From contig NZ_CP109150.1 in the NCBI RefSeq assembly GCF_035920365.1, positions 4,898,001 to 4,962,000 on the forward strand: 64,000 nt of DNA, given 5' to 3'. The notes beneath the pieces are model-generated. The model was given only the letters and a program-made list of their open reading frames with translations. It did not search any database and was not told the origin of the DNA. Shown here piece after piece: positions 1 through 8,692 of this stretch; position 1 is the first letter of the stretch, and each line of letters opens with the position of its first letter. The stretch is from Micromonospora sp. NBC_01740 (GTDB lineage: Bacteria; Actinomycetota; Actinomycetes; Mycobacteriales; Micromonosporaceae). The translations under genes and the position numbers were made by a program.

Positions 1-109
1 GCACTGGGCCGGCACGGAGACCGCCACCCGGTGGGCGGGTTACCTGGACGGGGCGATCGAGGCCGGCGAGCGGGCGGCTGCGGAGATCCTGGCGCGGACG
101 GGCGGCTGA
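1..109 (+). CDS. Flavin monoamine oxidase family protein, C-terminal end (5' truncated by window)
   Basis: Only the last 35 residues are present, read from base 2 to the TGA at 107-109. They contain [26 protein letters not shown] sequence, the conserved C-terminal FAD-contacting segment of the amine oxidase/monoamine oxidase family, where the Gly-Thr-Glu-Thr and the following Trp-x-Gly-Tyr are hallmarks. The family oxidises amines with FAD and releases hydrogen peroxide. The substrate cannot be inferred from this piece. The next gene is co-directional after 158 bp. Confidence 0.8.
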   Translation, partial: HWAGTETATRWAGYLDGAIEAGERAAAEILARTGG

Positions 110-267
110 CCCGCCCGGACACCCCGCGAACCTGCTCGAAGGTGGCCGATGTCTGTGCGACGATCGTCGGACGTCGTGCCGTCCGGTCCGCCCCGCCGGT
201 CCACCCACACACCGATCTCTGGCAGGCATGCGGGAAGGCCCCCACCTCGTACCCCTTGGAGAGCACG

Positions 268-1644
<1,377 letters not shown>

Positions 1645-1769
1645 CCGCGCCGTCCGCCGCCCCGACCGCCCGCGTCCGGGGCGGGGCTGCGCGTCCGGCC
1701 GGGGTTCCTTCGGCGAGTACGGGGTGGCCGCTGGGCGGTTCATCGGATGGGCTCGGCCGTGTCGGTCAC

Positions 1770-1775
1770 TATGGT
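1770..1775 (+). promoter_or_regulatory. -10 element TATGGT of a leaderless AraC gene
   Basis: The hexamer TATGGT ends 6 bases before the ATG at 1782 and no ribosome site precedes that ATG. This spacing places transcription start at the initiation codon, the usual arrangement of leaderless actinobacterial genes. No convincing -35 hexamer is seen. Confidence 0.45.
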
Positions 1776-1781
1776 TGGTCG

Positions 1782-2762
1782 ATGGACGTTGTCAGCACTG
1801 CCGACGTCTCGCCGGGTGACCGGTTCGCCTTCTGGCGCGAGGTCAGCGCGAAGCTCTGGGTGCCGTACGAGCTGGCCCGGCAACGGCAGGCGGAGACCGG
1901 CTTCGAGGCGCGGGTCGGCATCAGTGAGTTCGGCCCGGTGCAGGCGACCCTGATGACGACGATGGCGCACTCGGTGCGCCGCACGCCCCGGCTGATCCGG
2001 CAGGCCGACCCGGAAGTGTTCAAGGTGAGCTGCATGGTCAGTGGCAGCGGCACGCTGACGCAGGACGGCAGACGCGCCGATTTCGGCGCCGGAGATCTCG
2101 TGCTCTACGACACCTCGCGTCCGTACGTGGCCGAACTCCGGCCGGACGATTCGACGAGCCGGATGCTGCTCCTGCGTTTCCCACGGGCGCTGCTGCCGTT
2201 TCCTCCCCGGGAACTGCGTGAACTGAGCGCCGTCCGCATTCCCGGCGCCCGTGGCGTCGGCGCGCTGTCGTCGCGTTTCCTGCTACAGCTCGCCGACCAG
2301 ATGGACGAGCTGACCCCGGCCGAGACCGCGCGGCTGGCCACCCTGACGCTCGACGTGCTGATCGCGGCGTTGGCCGACGCGCTGGACACCCGGAGGATCG
2401 TCCCCGCGGACACGTGCCGGCGGGCGCTGACCGCCCGCATCCGCGCCTTCATCCAGGACCATCTCGGCGACCCGGACCTGACCCCGGACATGATCGCCGC
2501 AGCGCACCACATCTCCGTGCGCTACCTGCACAAGCTGTTCCAGCGGGAGGAGCACACCGTCGCCGGCTGGATCCGCGAACAGCGCCTCGAACGGTGCCGA
2601 CGCGACCTCGCCGAACCCCGGCTCGCCGCCCGTACGATCAACGCGATCGCCGCCCGGTGGGGTTTCACCAGCGCCGCGCACTTCAGTCAGGCGTTCCGCG
2701 CCCGTTACGGCCGATCGCCCACCGAGTTCCGCCAGCGGTTCCGCACCGTGCACGGAGACTAA
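1782..2762 (+). CDS. AraC-family transcriptional regulator
   Basis: This 326-residue regulator has an N-terminal cupin-like sensing domain (residues about 1-200) resembling the AraC-binding-like domain found in NphR-type regulators. An AraC/XylS DNA-binding domain at about 213-320 has two helix-turn-helix units; the second includes the typical AARWGFTSAAHFSQAFRARY stretch ending in GRSPTEFR. It probably activates a catabolic or secondary-metabolic gene set, but the inducer is unknown. The ATG at 1782 was chosen because the conserved domain begins right after it and a TATGGT -10 element lies 6 bases upstream. The frame stays open far upstream without coding character. The adjacent oxidoreductase is a plausible target. 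Confidence 0.88.
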   Translation: MDVVSTADVSPGDRFAFWREVSAKLWVPYELARQRQAETGFEARVGISEFGPVQATLMTTMAHSVRRTPRLIRQADPEVFKVSCMVSGSGTLTQDGRRADFGAGDLVLYDTSRPYVAELRPDDSTSRMLLLRFPRALLPFPPRELRELSAVRIPGARGVGALSSRFLLQLADQMDELTPAETARLATLTLDVLIAALADALDTRRIVPADTCRRALTARIRAFIQDHLGDPDLTPDMIAAAHHISVRYLHKLFQREEHTVAGWIREQRLERCRRDLAEPRLAARTINAIAARWGFTSAAHFSQAFRARYGRSPTEFRQRFRTVHGD

Positions 2763-2862
2763 ACACCTGTGCGCCCAGCCACAGCGACATGAGTGGATGC
2801 GGCGGGCAGTCTCGTCTCAGGTAGTCGGCTCATCCGAAGCGACAGCACTGAGAAGGGAAATC

Positions 2863-3297
2863 ATGCGCTTGTGGGCAAGGAAACTTTGCCGGGTCACCGC
2901 CGTGGTCCTGGCCCTCGCCATGCTGCCGGTCGTGTCCGGCACGGCGCAGGCCGCCGACGTGGCCTACAACCAGAAGAACCAACGCCTGGAAGCCAGGCCG
3001 AACAGCGGGATGCCGATCGCATCGGTCAGCCGCGAGATCACGTTGCGGGACGGCACCTACGGCTGGTGGACGTTCCCCACATCGGCACCGTGCCAGACCT
3101 ACACCGGCCGCATCCTGCCCGGCACGTACACCTGGACGGACCAGCTCTGGCCCGGCGTTCCCAGCGTCGGAACCTACCGGCACCACAGCTATCTCACGGA
3201 GGAGGACGGCGGCTGGTCGTACCACATCCAATGTGACTTCCAACTGTCCGCCACCGGTTCGTACACCTGGGGTAGCGGTCTCGATCCCCACTTCTGA
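2863..3297 (+). CDS. Small secreted protein of unknown function
   Basis: The product has 144 residues. It starts with a basic n-region (MRLWARKLCR), a hydrophobic core and an AQA-AD signal peptidase I site near residue 29, so a mature protein of about 115 residues is exported. The mature part has two cysteines (in APCQTY and IQCDF) that could form one disulfide, and it is rich in Thr, Gly, Trp and Tyr, which suggests a small beta-sandwich. I do not recognise a family. The start at 2863 follows an AGAAGGGA ribosome site. The next gene, 55 bp downstream, encodes another small secreted cysteine-containing protein, and the two are probably co-transcribed. Confidence 0.7.
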   Translation: MRLWARKLCRVTAVVLALAMLPVVSGTAQAADVAYNQKNQRLEARPNSGMPIASVSREITLRDGTYGWWTFPTSAPCQTYTGRILPGTYTWTDQLWPGVPSVGTYRHHSYLTEEDGGWSYHIQCDFQLSATGSYTWGSGLDPHF

Positions 3298-3352
3298 TCC
3301 CGCATCCACCGGCGGAGCTGACAGTTCCGTCACGTCGTCAAGGGAGATCCGC

Positions 3353-3700
3353 ATGAGACTCGTACGCATCTCGATCGCCGCCGTCATGCTGGGCAGCGCC
3401 GCCGTGCTGGCGGTGGCCGCTCCGGCCCAAGCGTCCTGCCCGCAGGGGATCGCCAGCTTCGAGCCGCAGGTCAACGGCACGTTCGCCGGGACCGGCATCA
3501 ACATCCGCACCGGGCCCGGCTCCGACTGCACCTCGCGCGGCCAGGGTCAGCCCGGCCAGACCGCGACGTTCCGCTGCTGGCGGACCGGGCACGACGGCGC
3601 CCGCTGGACCTACCTGCACAACCGCGCGACCGGCGTGTCGGGCTGGTCCCGAAGCGATCTGCTCTCCGGTGGGGGTGCCAGGGTCTCGTGCGGCATCTGA
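3353..3700 (+). CDS. Small secreted SH3-like domain protein
   Basis: The product has 115 residues. A signal peptide (MRLVRISIAAVMLGSAAVLA, cleavage after AQA near residue 25) precedes an 85-residue mature protein with four cysteines, probably two disulfides. Its core reads like a bacterial SH3 domain: the INIRTGPGSDC stretch near residues 45-55 resembles the N-x-R-x-G-P-x motif of SH3 type 3 domains, and the tail has WTYLHNRATGVSGWSRSDLL. Such domains bind peptidoglycan or mediate protein contacts outside the cell; the exact role is unknown. An AGGGAG ribosome site precedes the ATG at 3353. A strong hairpin follows the stop codon. Confidence 0.72.
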   Translation: MRLVRISIAAVMLGSAAVLAVAAPAQASCPQGIASFEPQVNGTFAGTGINIRTGPGSDCTSRGQGQPGQTATFRCWRTGHDGARWTYLHNRATGVSGWSRSDLLSGGGARVSCGI

Positions 3701-3711
3701 TCCGCAGCGCG

Positions 3712-3745
3712 GGGCCTCCCGAGGTGACATCGTCTCGGGAGGCCC
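3712..3745 (+). terminator. Factor-independent-type hairpin
   Basis: A perfect 12-bp GC-rich stem (GGGCCTCCCGAG pairing with CTCGGGAGGCCC) with a 10-nt loop lies 11 bases after the stop codon at 3700. There is no strong U tract, as is common in actinobacteria. Confidence 0.7.
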
Positions 3746-3841
3746 TCGCCTCGTTCAGTCCGCGCACCACCGCCGATTCACGGTCGTCCGAGACTCGGCG
3801 CCTCCTGCCCCGGACCCGCTACGTAGGAATTCGAGCCACCC

Positions 3842-5362
3842 TCACAGGGTGGTTTCGCCGTTGAGGCCGAAGAAGTCGTGCCATTTGGTGCTGGGGTTGA
3901 AGGTGGTGCCGGTGGAGAGTCCTACGTAGACGTCGTTGGTGGTGCCTTTGGTGAAGACGATGATGTCGTCTTTGTTGTCGCCGTTGACGTCGGCGAGGTA
4001 GGGGAATTCGCCGGTGAGGCAGAAGAAGTCGTGCCATTTGACGGTGGTGCCGGTGAAGGTGGTGCCGGTGGAGGTGGCGGCGTAGACGTCGGCGTTGGTG
4101 TTGCAGGTGAAGGTGACGATGTCGTCGCGTCCGTCGCCGTTGATGTCGCCGACGCGGGGTTGTTCGGTGCCGACGGCGAAGAGGTCGTGCCATTTTTGGG
4201 GTGGGCCGAAGGTGGTGCCGGTGGAGAGGGCGACGATGACGTCGGAGGCGGTGTTGGGGCCTTGGGTGAAGGTGATGATGTCGTCTTTGCCGTCGCCGTT
4301 GACGTCGCCGATGGCGGGGTGTTCGCCGGGGATGGAGAAGTATTCGTGCCATTTGATGGCGGTGCCGGTGAATGAGGTGCCGGTGGAGAGGGCGACGTAG
4401 ACGTCGGCGTTGGTGTCGTGGGTGAAGGTGATGATGTCGTCTTTGCCGTCGCCGTTGACGTCGCCGACTGCGGCGACTTCGTTGTGGGGGGCGAACCAGT
4501 CGTGCCATTTGGTGCTGGGGCTGAAGGTGGTGCCGGTGGAGAGTGAGACGTGGACGTCGGCGAGGGTGCCGTGGGTGAAGGCGACGATGTCGTCGCGGTT
4601 GTCGCCGTTGAAGTCTCCGGTGAGCAGGGTTTCGCCGTTGAGGCCGAAGAAGTCGTTCCATTTGTTGGAGGTGCCGGCGAAGTTGGTGCCGGTGGAGGTG
4701 GAGACGTAGACGTCGTTGAGGGTGCCCTGGGTGAAGGTGACGATGTCGTCGCGTCCGTCGCCGGTGAAGTCGGTGGGCGAACCCGCCAGATACCGGCCAC
4801 CCGTCGGCGACGTACCGCAGTTGTCGCTGACCAGGTACTTCTGGTGGTACTGGCCGGGGTAGGGCGCCAGCGATGTTCCGTTGATCACGATCGTCTGCCC
4901 CACGCCGTTGTAGAGCTGTTCGTAGTGGATGTGCGGCCCCGACGAGTTGCCGGTGCTGCCCGTGGTGCCGATCTGCTGGCCCTGCTGCACGTACGCCCCG
5001 TCCGGCACGGAGTAGGTGCTGAGGTGGAAGTAGTAGGTGGTCCAACCGCCGCCGTGGTCGATGACGATGTAGTTGCCGGCGCCGCTGGGCTGCGAGTACC
5101 GCCGGGCGACGCCCGCCGCGGAGGCGACCTGCGGCGTGCCCGCGGTGGCACCTCCGTCGGCCCGCACGAAGTCCAGGGCCTGCCGGACCTCGGCGCTGTG
5201 GTGGTCGTAGGTCCACCGCTGCCCGCACGGGAACGGGGCCTTGAAGTTCGGCGCGGCGAGCGCGGGGGACGATGTCGCCACCGCGCCGGTCAGGACGCCC
5301 ACCGCCAGGGTGAGCAGGGCGGCCAGGACGCGACGCGCCCCGGTCCTCGGAGGCCGTGACAT
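3842..5362 (-). CDS. Secreted M23-family metallopeptidase with VCBS/FG-GAP repeat tail
   Basis: The product has 506 residues. A signal peptide (residues about 1-40, ending PALAAP) is followed by a lysostaphin-type M23 peptidase domain (about 45-185), then seven VCBS/FG-GAP repeats (about 195-506). The peptidase shows the QALDFV segment, the central IDHGGGWTTYYFHL strand and the zinc-binding HIH at 144-146. M23 enzymes cut peptide cross-links of peptidoglycan. Each repeat carries a DVNGDGKDD-like calcium-binding loop. The ATG at 5362 has a GGGAG ribosome site. The tail is almost identical in DNA to that of the amidase upstream, which points to recent duplication or gene conversion. The gene is last in a minus-strand series but is separated from the esterase gene by a hairpin. 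Confidence 0.9.
   Translation of the reverse strand: MSRPPRTGARRVLAALLTLAVGVLTGAVATSSPALAAPNFKAPFPCGQRWTYDHHSAEVRQALDFVRADGGATAGTPQVASAAGVARRYSQPSGAGNYIVIDHGGGWTTYYFHLSTYSVPDGAYVQQGQQIGTTGSTGNSSGPHIHYEQLYNGVGQTIVINGTSLAPYPGQYHQKYLVSDNCGTSPTGGRYLAGSPTDFTGDGRDDIVTFTQGTLNDVYVSTSTGTNFAGTSNKWNDFFGLNGETLLTGDFNGDNRDDIVAFTHGTLADVHVSLSTGTTFSPSTKWHDWFAPHNEVAAVGDVNGDGKDDIITFTHDTNADVYVALSTGTSFTGTAIKWHEYFSIPGEHPAIGDVNGDGKDDIITFTQGPNTASDVIVALSTGTTFGPPQKWHDLFAVGTEQPRVGDINGDGRDDIVTFTCNTNADVYAATSTGTTFTGTTVKWHDFFCLTGEFPYLADVNGDNKDDIIVFTKGTTNDVYVGLSTGTTFNPSTKWHDFFGLNGETTL
3846..4801 (-). repeat. 956-bp near-identical direct repeat, copy A
   Basis: This stretch encodes the VCBS tail of the M23 protein. It matches 6610-7565 in the same orientation (offset 2764) with only three differences: T4015/C6779, G4463/C7227 and C4596/A7360. 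Identity stops abruptly at 4801, exactly where the catalytic parts diverge. Confidence 0.95.
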
Positions 5363-5471
5363 GGGGTGACTCCCGTCAGGGAAGGCTCGGATGGGGTCGG
5401 GGGAGCGGGCACGCCGGTCGGCGTGGCGGATGCCACCCGGTGGGCGGGACGGTCGGGCCGCGGTGGGGCGC

Positions 5472-5530
5472 CGTCGACGACGCGCCGCCGGGCCGCGACG
5501 GATGTCTGCGGTGGCGGCGCGTCGTCGACG
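5472..5530 (-). terminator. Hairpin after the esterase gene
   Basis: A perfect 18-bp inverted repeat (5472-5489 and 5513-5530) with a 23-nt loop lies just past the stop of the esterase gene on the minus strand. It probably ends or weakens transcription before the M23 gene. Confidence 0.6.
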
Positions 5531-5534
5531 AGGC

Positions 5535-6530
5535 TCAGCCGGCGCGGCGCAGGCGGCCGAGCATCCCGTTGAGGTCCTGGACGAAGATGTCGTGCCGGAA
5601 GAAGTGGCCGCCGGGGAGCTCACGCCACTCGTGCGGGATGCCGGCCCGACCCAGGGCCGCCCGGAATTCGCGCTGACCGGCCAGCACCTGCGTCTCGTTG
5701 ACGTAGTCGAACCAGTTGATCGGGTCGGGCGAGGTGCCGGCGACCAGGAAGATGCGCTTGTTGCGGTAGCTCTCGATGCGCTGGACCGGGTTGTCGGCGG
5801 TGACCCGCGCCTCGTCCCACAGCGGCGCGCCGTAGACGGTGCCGCCGCCGAGGTCCATCGCGGCCGAGGTGGTGTTGGCCCAGTGCACGACGAGGCCGAA
5901 GTCGCGGCGCAGGCTGGCCGGCCCGGAGTGGGAACTGACCGAGCAGAAGTGGCCGTAGTACTTCGCGGTGTACTTCAGGGCGCCGAACCCGCCCATCGAG
6001 AAGCCGGCGACGGCGCGACCGTTGTACTCCGGGAAGGTGCGGAAGTTCGACTCGATCCAGGGCAGCAGCTGCGCGATGTGGAAGGTCTCCCAGTTGCGGG
6101 GACCGGTGTTGCTGTGGACCGGGTTCGAGTACCAGCCGGTGGAGGCGTCCGGCATGACGACGATGATCTCTCTGCCGGCGGTCAGGTTGATGATGTTGTC
6201 CTGCATGTGGAAGGTCCGGAAGTCGGCTGCCCCGCCGTGCAGCAGGTACAGCACCGGGTAACGCTTGCCGCTGGTGTGGTAGCCGTCGGGCAGCAGGACG
6301 TTGACCGCCGGGTCCCACTCGATGGCGTCGGTGGCGAACCGGTAGTACTGAAGGCGGCCACCGTTCTCGTTGCGGTCGACGATGCGCAGGCCGTGGCCGT
6401 CGCGGGCCGCGGACGCGGGCAGCGGTGCGGCGAGGGCGCCGGCGAACGTGCCGGCGGCGGCGACTCCCGCGGCGCCGGTCAGGAGCCGGCGGCGGCTGAC
6501 GGGCCGGCGGGCGGCAGGGGTGTTGTCCAT
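5535..6530 (-). CDS. Tat-exported alpha/beta-hydrolase, esterase D/antigen 85-like
   Basis: The product has 331 residues. The N-terminus has a twin-arginine signal (SRRRLLTG) and a hydrophobic stretch ending near ASAAR. The rest is an alpha/beta-hydrolase of the putative esterase (esterase D/Ag85) family: the oxyanion region YLLHGG, a nucleophile elbow GFSMGGFG, an aspartate in the GTSPDP segment and a catalytic histidine in LPGGHFF near the C-terminus. Relatives cleave or transfer acyl groups, including feruloyl esterases and mycolyltransferases. It lies between two peptidoglycan hydrolase genes, suggesting it removes acyl groups from a cell-wall or polysaccharide substrate; that is inference. 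Unlike its neighbours it lacks a VCBS tail. A GGAGG ribosome site supports the ATG at 6530. Confidence 0.85.
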   Translation of the reverse strand: MDNTPAARRPVSRRRLLTGAAGVAAAGTFAGALAAPLPASAARDGHGLRIVDRNENGGRLQYYRFATDAIEWDPAVNVLLPDGYHTSGKRYPVLYLLHGGAADFRTFHMQDNIINLTAGREIIVVMPDASTGWYSNPVHSNTGPRNWETFHIAQLLPWIESNFRTFPEYNGRAVAGFSMGGFGALKYTAKYYGHFCSVSSHSGPASLRRDFGLVVHWANTTSAAMDLGGGTVYGAPLWDEARVTADNPVQRIESYRNKRIFLVAGTSPDPINWFDYVNETQVLAGQREFRAALGRAGIPHEWRELPGGHFFRHDIFVQDLNGMLGRLRRAG

Positions 6531-6605
6531 GGATCCTCCATCGGGTGAAGCCGCGCCGGGCGGACGCGAACTGTGGCGCGGAGCGTGCTGTCTACGCGGG
6601 ACGGT

Positions 6606-8672
6606 TCAGAGGGTGGTTTCGCCGTTGAGGCCGAAGAAGTCGTGCCATTTGGTGCTGGGGTTGAAGGTGGTGCCGGTGGAGAGTCCTACGTAGACGTCGT
6701 TGGTGGTGCCTTTGGTGAAGACGATGATGTCGTCTTTGTTGTCGCCGTTGACGTCGGCGAGGTAGGGGAATTCGCCGGCGAGGCAGAAGAAGTCGTGCCA
6801 TTTGACGGTGGTGCCGGTGAAGGTGGTGCCGGTGGAGGTGGCGGCGTAGACGTCGGCGTTGGTGTTGCAGGTGAAGGTGACGATGTCGTCGCGTCCGTCG
6901 CCGTTGATGTCGCCGACGCGGGGTTGTTCGGTGCCGACGGCGAAGAGGTCGTGCCATTTTTGGGGTGGGCCGAAGGTGGTGCCGGTGGAGAGGGCGACGA
7001 TGACGTCGGAGGCGGTGTTGGGGCCTTGGGTGAAGGTGATGATGTCGTCTTTGCCGTCGCCGTTGACGTCGCCGATGGCGGGGTGTTCGCCGGGGATGGA
7101 GAAGTATTCGTGCCATTTGATGGCGGTGCCGGTGAATGAGGTGCCGGTGGAGAGGGCGACGTAGACGTCGGCGTTGGTGTCGTGGGTGAAGGTGATGATG
7201 TCGTCTTTGCCGTCGCCGTTGACGTCCCCGACTGCGGCGACTTCGTTGTGGGGGGCGAACCAGTCGTGCCATTTGGTGCTGGGGCTGAAGGTGGTGCCGG
7301 TGGAGAGTGAGACGTGGACGTCGGCGAGGGTGCCGTGGGTGAAGGCGACGATGTCGTCGAGGTTGTCGCCGTTGAAGTCTCCGGTGAGCAGGGTTTCGCC
7401 GTTGAGGCCGAAGAAGTCGTTCCATTTGTTGGAGGTGCCGGCGAAGTTGGTGCCGGTGGAGGTGGAGACGTAGACGTCGTTGAGGGTGCCCTGGGTGAAG
7501 GTGACGATGTCGTCGCGTCCGTCGCCGGTGAAGTCGGTGGGCGAACCCGCCAGATACCGGCCACCGGACCCGCCACCCGCGTTGACCAGGGAGATGTAGT
7601 GGTTCCAGTTCCAGTGCGGACCCGGGTCGGTGTGGTCGTTGCCCGGCAGTTCGTGGTGCCCCTTGATCGCGGTACGGTTCTTCGGCAGGCCGTACTTGTC
7701 GCAGAGATAGCGGGTCAGCGCGGCAGACGAGCGGTACATGGACTCGGTGAACCAGCTCGGGTTGTCGACGAAGCCCTCGTGTTCGATGCCCACCGAGTAC
7801 GGGTTGGCCGACCGCGCGTGGTAGGCGGTGTCGCCCTCGCGCACCATCTGGGTGATCTCGCCGTTGCTCGACTTCACCACGTAGTGGGCGCTCACTCCCG
7901 CCGACGGGTTCTGGAACCAGCTCACCGTGCCGGCGTACGAGCCCTGGGTCACGTGCACCACGACAGTGGTGATCCGCGAGGAGCGACCCGCCGCGTAGTT
8001 GCCGCCGTACGCCGAGATCCACCGGGCGGGCGCGTACTCCGGCACTGCCGCGGCGAGGGCACCCGGTGCCGCCACCCCGGCGGGGGCGACGCGGGCGTAC
8101 CGGCCGAGTTCCGGCTGCACCCGCTGGGGCGTGACCCGCGCGGAGGGCGCGGTGATGCCGGCCCGCAGGAGGTCGTAGACGTGGTCGGCGTACAGGCGGG
8201 CCGTTGCGTCGTCGGCGGCGTGCGCGTACCGCGCGACCACCGGGTACCAGGCGGAGATCCGGTCCCGGTCGGCGGCCGTGAGCCGCTCGGCGTCGGCGAT
8301 GTCCCGCAGGAGGGCCGCGCCGCCCCTGATGTTGGCCGAGGTCACCGACTTCAGGGCGGCCACCGGTTGCCCGGTCAGTGCGGCCGCCCGTTCCAGCGTG
8401 CGCTGGCGGGGGTTGCTGACCAGGTGCATGACGCCGTAGCCGTTGGCCTGGCTGGGCTGCCCCTCGTGTCCGTCGAGCCGGGTCTCGCCGTAGCCGACGG
8501 CGACCAGCAGGTCCCTGGGTACGTCGAACTCGCCGGCCGCTCGCGTGAAGGCCGTGTCGAGCGGACCGGCGGGCCTGGCCGGCGCGGCGGCGGCCGGCGC
8601 GACGGGGCTCAGCAGCGCCGCCGCGAGGACGACGGCGGCACCCCCGCGCCAGGAGAGTCTGTCGGGTCTCAT
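6606..8672 (-). CDS. Secreted N-acetylmuramoyl-L-alanine amidase with lysozyme-like N-domain and VCBS tail
   Basis: The product has 688 residues. A signal peptide (about 1-30) leads to a lysozyme/SLT-like region (about 40-165) containing the GETRLDGHEG segment. An amidase_2/PGRP domain (about 205-360) follows, with putative zinc ligands in VVVHVTQ and in HTDPGPHW. Seven VCBS/FG-GAP repeats complete the protein (about 370-688). The amidase would cleave the bond between MurNAc and L-Ala in peptidoglycan; the first domain may bind or cut glycan strands. The ATG at 8672 has a GGGAG ribosome site and lies only 20 bp after the preceding gene, so the two are co-transcribed. The frame stays open upstream through the preceding gene, but that stretch is a shadow of it. 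Confidence 0.9.
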   Translation of the reverse strand: MRPDRLSWRGGAAVVLAAALLSPVAPAAAAPARPAGPLDTAFTRAAGEFDVPRDLLVAVGYGETRLDGHEGQPSQANGYGVMHLVSNPRQRTLERAAALTGQPVAALKSVTSANIRGGAALLRDIADAERLTAADRDRISAWYPVVARYAHAADDATARLYADHVYDLLRAGITAPSARVTPQRVQPELGRYARVAPAGVAAPGALAAAVPEYAPARWISAYGGNYAAGRSSRITTVVVHVTQGSYAGTVSWFQNPSAGVSAHYVVKSSNGEITQMVREGDTAYHARSANPYSVGIEHEGFVDNPSWFTESMYRSSAALTRYLCDKYGLPKNRTAIKGHHELPGNDHTDPGPHWNWNHYISLVNAGGGSGGRYLAGSPTDFTGDGRDDIVTFTQGTLNDVYVSTSTGTNFAGTSNKWNDFFGLNGETLLTGDFNGDNLDDIVAFTHGTLADVHVSLSTGTTFSPSTKWHDWFAPHNEVAAVGDVNGDGKDDIITFTHDTNADVYVALSTGTSFTGTAIKWHEYFSIPGEHPAIGDVNGDGKDDIITFTQGPNTASDVIVALSTGTTFGPPQKWHDLFAVGTEQPRVGDINGDGRDDIVTFTCNTNADVYAATSTGTTFTGTTVKWHDFFCLAGEFPYLADVNGDNKDDIIVFTKGTTNDVYVGLSTGTTFNPSTKWHDFFGLNGETTL
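6610..7565 (-). repeat. 956-bp near-identical direct repeat, copy B
   Basis: This encodes the VCBS tail of the amidase and matches 3846-4801 with three substitutions. Both copies use less GC-biased codons (for example AAA before TGG) than the diverged tail at about 8697-9630, which uses AAG in the same places. That indicates a recent shared origin. Confidence 0.95.
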
Positions 8673-8692
8673 GGTGGTCTCCCGTCCGCGGT

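Noticed and set aside
3878..4800. Short-period repeats resembling a CRISPR array or satellite
   Set aside because: The period is about 150 bp, is in frame, and encodes VCBS repeats; spacers and short identical direct repeats are absent.
3842..7565. Transposon or IS as the source of the 956-bp repeat
   Set aside because: No transposase, terminal inverted repeats or target duplications were seen; the repeat borders coincide with protein-domain borders.
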